Assembly (NCBI GenBank): GCA_964343305.1
Contig: CAYFJO010000660.1
Span: 1-5,103 of the forward strand
DNA: 5,103 bases
From: CAYFJO01 sp964343305
GTDB lineage: Bacteria > Planctomycetota > Planctomycetia > Pirellulales > Pirellulaceae
Reading direction: 5' to 3'
The notes beneath the pieces are model-generated. The model was not told where the DNA came from. It did not search any database and saw only the letters and a list, made by a program, of their open reading frames with translations. The position numbers were made by a program, and so were the translations under genes. This document shows, in pieces, positions 1 to 5,103 of the stretch. Numbering within the stretch: the stretch's first letter is position 1; each line of letters opens with the position of its first letter.

Positions 1-48
1 GTCAGTGCGTCAACCAATGACGACAAGATCGCCTGGTACGAGAACCTG
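1..48 (+). repeat. C-terminal part of a VCBS blade from an array upstream of the window
   Basis: The first 16 residues contain VSAS, then DDKIAWYEN, which is the second half of the VCBS repeat seen fourteen times later. It runs directly into GEVED domain 1, just as the last blade of array A runs into GEVED 2 and the last blade of array B into GEVED 3. It is therefore most simply the final blade of a further array whose earlier blades are upstream. The number of upstream blades cannot be seen. Confidence 0.88.
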
Positions 49-3000
49 GGATTCGATTTCGGCGATGCACCGTCGCCCTATCCTGTGACGATCGCCGAAG
101 ACGGCGCTCGACACACGTCCATTGGCTTGACGCTGGGCACCAGTCGCGACGACGAAAACGACGGCACGCATTCGGCCAGTGCCGATGCCGACGACACGAC
201 CGGTTCGCCGGACGATGAAGACGGTGTAACATTCGGCACAATCCAAGTTGGCACGTTGGACACAACGGTGACGGTCAACGTGCAAGGAGCGGCGGGCAAA
301 CTCGATGCCTGGATTGACTTTAACGGCGACGGCAGTTGGGATGGTCCTGGAGAACAGATATTTGACGCGCGCAATGTGGGCACGGGGGACAATCATTTGA
401 CGTTTGATGTCCCCAGTTATGCGTTAGCGGGCACGACCTATGCACGGTTCCGACTGAGCACGATGGGCGACTTGGGCATCGGCGGCCAGGCGGCCGATGG
501 CGAAGTCGAAGATTATCAGGTCACGATTGCCTCGCCGGCTGCCGCCAGCGGCACCTTCGGCAGTCAGAACGCGGTGAACACCGCCGCGCTTTCCGCAAAA
601 AGTGTATTTGCGGCGGACGTGGACGGTGACGGAGACATGGATCTGCTCAGCGCGTCGTACGATGACAACAAAATCGCCTGGTACGAGAACGATGGCAGTG
701 AAAGCTTCGCGACGCATACAATCACCACCGTGGCCGCCAATGGAGCTTACAGTGTGTTTGCGGCGGACGTGGACGGCGATGGCGACACCGACGTGCTCAG
801 CGCGTCTTATGGTGACGACAGAATCGTCTGGTATGAGAACGACGGCAGTCAAAACTTCACGACGCACGTTATTAGCGCAAACGCCGACGGTGCCCAAAGC
901 GTGTTTGCGGTGGATGTCGATGACGACGGCGACATCGACGTACTTAGCGCGTCCAACATTGACAACAAGATCGCCTGGTATGAGAACGACGGGAGTCAGA
1001 GCTTCACCGAACGCATTGTCAGCACCATGGCCTCTTTGGCTCGCAGTATATTCGCGGCGGATGTCGATAGCGACGGAGACATGGACTTGCTGAGCGCGTC
1101 GCAGACGGATGACAAAATCGCCTGGTACGAGAACGATGGAAATGAAAGCTTCACGACTCGCACCATCAGTACGGTCGCGAATGGAGCCTTCAGCGTTTTC
1201 GCGGCGGATGTGGATGGCGACGGCGACACCGACGTGCTCAGCGCGTCTCTTTATGACAACAAGATCGCTTGGTACGAGAACAACGGCAGTGAAGTCTTCT
1301 TCACACGCACCATCAGCAACAGCGCCAATTCTGCGAGAAGCGTCTTCGCGGCGGACATCGATGGGGACAATGACTTGGACGTGCTCAGCGCTTCGTCGTC
1401 CGACGACAAGATTGCCTGGTACGAAAATGACGGCAGTGAAAACTTCACGACACGCACGATCAGCACTGCCGCCGATTCAGCAAGAAGCGTGTTTGCGGCG
1501 GACGTGGACGGTGACGGCGACATGGATGTGCTCAGCGCATCGCAGAATGATTCGAAAATCGCCTGGTACGAGAATTTCGGATCGGACTTTGGCGATGCTC
1601 CAACTCCCTATCCAACCACTTTGGCCGAGGATGGTGCCCGTCATGCCGCGACAGGATTGACACTTGGCACCAATCGAGACGTAGATGCGGACGGAGCACA
1701 CTCCGCCAATGCCGACGCCGACGACACGACCGGCTCGCCGGATGACGAAGACGGTGTCACCTTCGGCACGATTCAAGTCGGCGCGCTGGATGCCACGGTC
1801 ACGGTCAACGTGCAAGGTGCGGCGGGCAAGTTGGACGCCTGGATCGACTTCAACGGCGACGGAAGCTGGGGCGGACCGGGCGAACAGATTTTTGATTCGT
1901 TCAATGTCAGCACGGGCGACAACAACCTGACGATTGACGTGCCAAGTTGGGCCAAAGCGGGAGCGACCTATGCCAGGTTCCGCCTCAGCACAGCCGGCAA
2001 TCTAGGGGTCAGAGGTCAAGCGGTCGACGGCGAAGTTGAAGACTACCAGGTGGCTGTCATCGATCCGGCTACGACTTCCGGTATCTTTGCACCTCAAAAC
2101 ATCATTACCACAACGGCGGATGGTCCATTCGATGTGTTCGCTGCCGATCTGGATGGCGACGGTGATATGGATGTCGTTAGCGCGTCATCAACCGACAGCA
2201 AGATCGCTTGGTACGAGAACGACGGAAACCAGAACTTTTCCGTTCATACGATAAGCACAACAGCTATACCGGCAATCAGTGTGTTTGCTGCGGATGTGGA
2301 TGGCGACGGAGACCTCGACGTACTCAGTGCTTCTCGGATTGACGACAAGATCGCTTGGTACGCAAACGACGGAAACCAGAACTTTACACTTCACACAATT
2401 AGTACCGCAGCAGACGGCGCGCGAAGTGTATTTGCCGCGGATGTGGATGGCGACGGCGACATCGATGTACTCAGCGCATCGCGTGATGACGACAAGATCG
2501 CCTGGTACGAGAACGACGGCAATCAGAACTTCACAGAGCACACGATTAGTAGTGTTGCGGACTGGGCCTATAGTGTTTTCGCGGCGGACGTGAACGGAGA
2601 CGGTGACATGGATGTACTCAGCGCGTCAACTTACGACGACAAGATTGCCTGGTACGAGAACGACGGCAACCAGAACTTTACCGAACGGACGATTAGCACG
2701 GCTGCCGACGCCGCCTACAGCGTATTCGCGGCGGATGTCGACGGCGATGGAGACATGGATGTACTTAGTGCATCGCAGTTTGATGACAAGATTGCTTGGT
2801 ACGAAAACGACGGGAGTCAGAATTTCACGCCCCACAATGTTAATACTCCAGACCCGGATAGCAATCCATTTAATCTAACTAACGGCGACGCCGATATGCC
2901 ACTCAGCGTATTTGCGGCGGATGTCGACGGTGACGGGGACATCGACGTTCTCAGCGCGTCTGAAAATGATGACAAGATTGCTTGGTACGAAAACGATGGA

Positions 3001-5103
3001 AGTCAGAACTTCTCGGCACACACAATCAGCACGGCCGCCGATCGACCAAGAACCGTCTTTGTCGCAGACATGGACAGTGATGGCGACCTAGACGTGCTCA
3101 GCACATCCACAGGCGACGACGAGATTGCCTGGTACGAGAATCAGGGATCGGACTTTGGTGACGCTCCGGACACAGGAGCTGGCACTGGTTCCGGCAATTA
3201 TGAAACGCTTGGTTCGAATGGAGGGCCGAGTCACGCTATTGTTGCTGGATTGTTCCTCGGCGACACGGCGGACGGCGATGACGGCACGCTGCAAAACTCC
3301 ACGGCGAATGCGGACGATGTGGACGGGGCGCTTCCCGATGACGAGGATGGTGTGCTTTATGCGCAGCAGGAATTGCTAGGGACGGTGGGAGTTCAGCCAG
3401 CCGTGACAATCCTGGCGACCAATACCACAGGCAACGCGGCGACGCTTTATGGCTGGATCGACTACAACAACGACGGTGTGTTCGACAACGCAACGGAACA
3501 ATCACAAACAGCAGTGGCAAATGGCACAACCGATGGTCGGTTTACGCTTACGTTCCCAGCCATTCCCAATGGTTCGGCTGGCCAGACCTATGCCCGGTTC
3601 CGGCTGAGTACGGACGCGGCATCGGCCAATCCCACAGGCGCGGCCAATGACGGCGAAGTGGAAGACTATGTTTTCTCGATCACCGATCCAAGTGGCGGTT
3701 CGGTCGTAAGCCAGACCAAGATCAGCGACGGTTTGGCCAACTTCAACCCCACGAATCTGGATAGTTTCGACAGTTTCGGCGTAGCTGTGGCAAACATGGG
3801 AGACCTGGATGGAGACGGGATCCATGATTTGGCGGTCGGCGCCTTTCAGGACGAGAATCTGGAGGGGTACGAAGGAGCCGTGTACGTGTTGTTGATGAAC
3901 AGCAACGGCTCGGTGAAAAGCCACACAAAGATCAGCGACGGTTTGGGAGGCTTCTCTCCAACTGAACTTGGCGCGAGCGACCGGTTTGGATTTTCACTGG
4001 CCAATCTTGGTGATTTGAACGGCGATGGAGTCAACGATTTAGCCGTTGGTGCATTCAATGACGAAGCCGAACCATTTTCAGGCGAAGGAGCCGTGTACGT
4101 TCTGTTGATGAACAGCAACGGCTCGGTAAACAGCCATGTGAAAATCAGTGACGGCTTGAGTGGCTTTGGTCCAGTCGGACTGTTGGATCAAGCCGATCAC
4201 TTCGGCTCGGCGGTGGCAAACCTGGGCGATTTGGATGGCGACGGGATCAATGATCTCGCGGTTGGGGCAGAAGACGACGAAAATACACAGTCGGGCGAAG
4301 GGGCAGTCTATGTGCTGTTTATGAACGGCGGCGGGACAGTAAAAAGCCACGTGAAAATCAGCGATGGTTTGGGCGGCTTTTCGCCGAGTGGCTTGACGGA
4401 CCATGAGGCATTTGGCAGCGCCGTGGCCAGTCTCGGCGATCTCGATGGCGATGGAATCAACGATCTAGCAGTCGGGGCGATGTATGATGACAACAACAAG
4501 GGGGCAGTCTACGTGTTGTTCATGGATAGCGATGGTACGGTGAAGAGCCATGTCAGAATCAGTGATGGAGAGTCTGGCTTCAATCCAACTGGATTGGATT
4601 CCAGCGACCGTTTTGGGCGCTCGCTGGCGCTCGTTGGTGATCTCGATGGCGACGGTGTGAGCGATCTTGCAGTCGGGGCGAGTACCGACGAAAACGGAGA
4701 CCTTTCAGAAGGAGCAATTTATCTGCTTTTCATGAATAGCAATGGCACTGTCAAGAAGAACATCAAGATCAGCGACGGACTGTCTGGTTTAAGTGGGCTG
4801 GAAAGTGACGATCGGTTTGGCCGCGCTGTGGCGAATCTCGGCGATTTGGATGGGGATGGAATTACTGAGTTGGCCGTCGGGGCGTATAGTGACGAAAACG
4901 ACGCAGGGAGTGATTCCTCTGAAGGTGCGCTCTACATCCTGAACCTCGTCTGTTCGACGACCGTGGCAAACACCAACGACAGTGGCGTCGGATCGCTTCG
5001 GGAAGCGATCAATTGTTCCAATGCTACTGCCGGTGTTCAGACAATCGACTTCAACATCCCTGGTACGGGTCCACACACGATTAGTCCGGCGAGTCTGTTG
5101 CCG
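1..5103 (+). CDS. Giant multidomain surface/secreted repeat protein (GEVED, VCBS and FG-GAP repeats), internal fragment open at both ends
   Basis: Frame 1 reads through all 1701 codons without a stop, so both the start codon and the stop codon lie outside the window. Domains in order, by fragment residue: end of a VCBS blade (1-16), GEVED 1 (19-177), seven VCBS repeats (185-525), GEVED 2 (529-687), seven VCBS repeats (695-1047), GEVED 3 (1051-1229), six FG-GAP repeats (1234-1649), then a GSLREAI-type lead-in to a parallel beta-helix (1651-1701). The protein is rich in Asp, Gly, Ala, Ser and Thr and poor in Lys and Cys (only two Cys, both near the end), as is usual for extracellular calcium-binding repeat proteins. 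No transmembrane segment, active site or anchor is seen here; the signal peptide and any sorting signal would be outside the window. From the families I infer a role in adhesion or as a surface scaffold; the ligand is unknown. Reading frame and domain families are secure; function and host are not. Confidence 0.97.
55..531 (+). other. GEVED domain 1 (protein domain within the CDS)
   Basis: The domain opens with DFGDAP and closes with the family's namesake motif GEVEDY at 499-516, followed by the beta-strand QVTIA. Between them, in family order, are an acidic DDTTGSPDDEDGV segment (196-231), the WIDFNGDGSW loop (310-339) that resembles a calcium-binding DxNxDG loop, GEQIFD, and TYARFRLST near the end. 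GEVED domains are beta-sandwich modules common in very large secreted proteins of Planctomycetota, Bacteroidota and related bacteria; they have no known catalytic role. It sits between two VCBS arrays and probably acts as a spacer or ligand-binding module. Its length from DFGDAP to the first following VCBS repeat is exactly the same as that of GEVED domain 2 (546 bp). Confidence 0.9.
553..1575 (+). repeat. VCBS repeat array A: seven tandem repeats, probable seven-bladed beta-propeller
   Basis: Seven repeats begin (at the S of SVFAAD) at 601, 751, 898, 1045, 1192, 1339 and 1486. Spacings are 50 aa once and then 49 aa five times. Each carries a core of SVFAADVDGDGD, VLSAS and KIAWYEN, joined by an xGSxxFTTxTIS-type link. 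The DxDxDGDxD loops match the calcium-binding FG-GAP/VCBS family. Six complete links lie between the seven cores. The seventh core ends at WYEN and passes straight into GEVED 2, while the segment before the first core (FGSQNAVNTAAL, 556-591) resembles the missing link strand. This is the pattern expected when a propeller closes by pairing its N-terminal strand with its last blade. The fold is inferred. Small departures include IVWYEN in repeat 2, DVDSDGD in repeat 4 and DIDGDND in repeat 6. Confidence 0.9.
1585..2061 (+). other. GEVED domain 2 (protein domain within the CDS), close paralogue of domain 1
   Basis: It has the same landmarks as domain 1 at an offset of exactly 1530 bp: DFGDAP at the start, DDTTGSPDDEDGV (1726-1761), WIDFNGDGSW (1840-1869), GEQIFD, TYARFRLST, and GEVEDY at 2029-2046. 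The DxNxDG loop is kept, but the residue after SW is Gly instead of Asp. Protein identity to domain 1 is high through the middle, while many codons differ only at synonymous positions, so the copies are not a very recent duplication or an assembly artefact. It links VCBS arrays A and B and presumably does the same structural job as domain 1. Confidence 0.9.
2083..3141 (+). repeat. VCBS repeat array B: seven tandem repeats, probable seven-bladed beta-propeller with one loop insertion
   Basis: Seven repeats begin (at the S/D/T before VF) at 2131, 2278, 2425, 2572, 2719, 2905 and 3052. All are 49 aa apart except the fifth-to-sixth interval, which is 62 aa because of a 13-residue insertion rich in Pro, Asp and Asn. 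Cores read VFAADVDGDGD, VLSAS and KIAWYEN. Links mostly read DGNQNF, whereas array A prefers DGSE or DGSQ. As in array A, a strand-like segment precedes the first core (IFAPQNIITTTADG, 2083-2124) and the last core has no following link, which fits strand-swap closure of a seven-bladed ring. The last repeat is the most worn: VFVADMDSDGD, VLSTS and EIAWYEN. Family assignment is secure; the fold is inferred. Confidence 0.9.
2848..2886 (+). other. 13-residue loop insertion between VCBS repeats 5 and 6 of array B
   Basis: Where other repeats have a short TISTAADxAxS link, this one has PDPDSNPFNLTNGDADM-type sequence, 13 residues longer. The exact borders are uncertain by a few codons. The insertion keeps the frame and the repeats resume at 2905 with a normal core. 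In a propeller it would lie in a loop between adjacent blades, where added length is tolerated, and it could be a contact site. It contains N-L-T and several Asp/Asn residues but no recognised motif. Confidence 0.8.
3151..3687 (+). other. GEVED domain 3 (protein domain within the CDS), divergent from domains 1 and 2
   Basis: It begins with DFGDAPDTG and ends with GEVEDYVFSI (GEVEDY at 3652-3669). Landmarks in order are SHAIVAGLFLGD, DGDDGTLQ, an ALPDDEDGV segment (3331-3357), GWIDYNNDGVFD (3451-3486) with a DxNxDG loop, and TYARFRLSTD. It is about 20 residues longer than the other two copies and differs from them across most of its length, keeping only family-defining positions. It closes the GEVED/VCBS part and leads directly into the FG-GAP array. 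It was therefore probably present before the 510-aa unit was duplicated, or was acquired separately. Confidence 0.9.
3700..4947 (+). repeat. Six FG-GAP (integrin alpha-like) repeats, probable beta-propeller
   Basis: Six units start at about 3700, 3910, 4123, 4336, 4537 and 4747, with lengths of 70, 71, 71, 67, 70 and about 67 aa. Each carries KISDGL (RISDGE in unit 5), an F-G-x-x-[VL]-A segment, a GDLDGDGINDLAVGA-type calcium loop (loop starts at 3799, 4009, 4225, 4435, 4636 and 4840), an acidic DDEN-like stretch, and EGAVYVLFMNSNG (GALYILN in the last). This is the classic FG-GAP signature of integrin alpha propellers and of many bacterial surface proteins. The repeat is longer than, and distinct from, the 49-aa VCBS units upstream. 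Units 1 and 2 share a nearly identical DNA stretch (3871-3920 and 4084-4133), suggesting a later duplication. Integrin propellers have seven blades; only six units are recognisable here. Confidence 0.92.
4951..5103 (+). other. Start of a probable right-handed parallel beta-helix region (GSLREAI-type lead-in), continues past the window
   Basis: After the last FG-GAP unit the sequence changes to C-STTVANTNDSG, GSLREAINC and then TIDFNIPGTGPHTISP. The TNDSGxGSLREAI pattern followed by IDFNIPG and HTI is a familiar opening of parallel beta-helix or POMP/CSLREA-like regions in large secreted proteins of Planctomycetota and other bacteria, usually followed by stacked beta-helix rungs. The only two cysteines in the window flank this motif (codons 4951 and 5014) and could form a disulfide after export. 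Only 51 residues are seen, so the type and size of the helix cannot be judged. Confidence 0.75.

Larger units (their letters stand above)
55..3150 (+). repeat. Higher-order tandem repeat: two copies of a [GEVED + seven VCBS repeats] unit
   Basis: Copy 1 runs from the DFGDAP at 55 to 1584 (1530 bp, 510 codons); copy 2 runs from the DFGDAP at 1585 to 3150 (1566 bp, 522 codons). The 36-bp difference is fully explained by two events: one extra codon in the first repeat interval of array A (50 instead of 49 aa) and 13 extra codons in the fifth interval of array B. All other landmark spacings agree exactly, including 546 bp from DFGDAP to the first VCBS core in both copies. The partial VCBS blade at 1-48 suggests that the series extends upstream. 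Confidence 0.88.

Noticed and set aside
10..897. Antisense open frames (10-396, 424-897 and similar ones elsewhere, up to 157 aa)
   Set aside because: They lie opposite the coding strand, repeat with the same period as the VCBS and GEVED units, and translate the complement of GAC/GAT/GGC-rich codons. No ribosome site or domain supports them.
602..1660. Long + strand open frames in frame 2 (602-1093 and 1109-1660) with Arg/Thr/Trp/Met-rich repetitive translations
   Set aside because: They are shifted readings of the VCBS repeats in frame 1; the periodic DNA keeps the shifted frame free of stops. The products show no domain and mirror the 49-aa period. The same applies to the frame-2 frames between 2036 and 3379.
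553..3141. CRISPR array or non-coding tandem repeat
   Set aside because: The period (147 bp) is a multiple of three, sequence is conserved at protein level with third-position drift, and no short identical repeats separate unique spacers.
55..3150. Assembly artefact as the cause of the duplicated 1530-bp unit
   Set aside because: The copies differ at many silent positions and by two in-frame length changes, which a false duplication of the same read sequence would not produce.
3502..4404. Antisense open frames opposite the FG-GAP repeats (3502-3924, 3846-4118, 4078-4404) containing recurring AVAVHQQ-like sequence
   Set aside because: The recurrence only mirrors the sense-strand repeat of about 70 aa; frame 1 carries the FG-GAP signature and is uninterrupted.
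1..5103. Internal ATG codons as possible gene starts, and promoters, terminators or ribosome sites
   Set aside because: The frame is continuous with domain sequence on both sides of every internal ATG, and there is no non-coding gap in which a regulatory site would be expected.

Overview
The window lies entirely inside one very large protein-coding gene on the + strand. Frame 1 is open from the first base to the last: 1701 codons, with no stop, no start and no intergenic DNA. The translation is a modular, acidic, aspartate- and glycine-rich repeat protein of the secreted or cell-surface type. The repeat families (VCBS/FG-GAP propeller repeats, GEVED domains, and a GSLREAI-type lead-in to a parallel beta-helix) together with a moderately GC-rich codon choice best fit a marine planctomycete of the Pirellulaceae (Rhodopirellula-like) or a relative in the PVC group. 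This taxonomic call is inference; Bacteroidota also use these modules.

Layout from 5' to 3': (1) 1-48, the last part of a VCBS blade whose array lies upstream. (2) 55-531, GEVED domain 1. (3) 553-1575, VCBS array A with seven repeats of about 49 aa. (4) 1585-2061, GEVED domain 2, nearly a copy of domain 1. (5) 2083-3141, VCBS array B, again seven repeats, with one 13-aa insertion. (6) 3151-3687, GEVED domain 3, a clearly more distant family member. (7) 3700-4947, six FG-GAP (integrin-alpha-like) repeats of 67-71 aa. (8) 4951-5103, the start of a probable right-handed parallel beta-helix region that continues beyond the window.

Regions 2-5 form a higher-order tandem repeat: a unit of about 510 aa (one GEVED plus one seven-repeat array) occurs twice, and the fragment at the 5' edge suggests at least one more array upstream. 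The seven-repeat count in both arrays, and a lone strand-like segment before each array, fit two closed seven-bladed beta-propellers joined by GEVED beta-sandwiches. About twenty propeller loops and three GEVED loops carry a DxDxDG-type calcium-binding pattern, so the protein is probably a calcium-stiffened extracellular rod or adhesin. No catalytic domain, membrane segment, RNA gene, mobile element, CRISPR array or regulatory site is visible. I see no evidence for a new multi-gene system; the interest lies in the nested repeat architecture.
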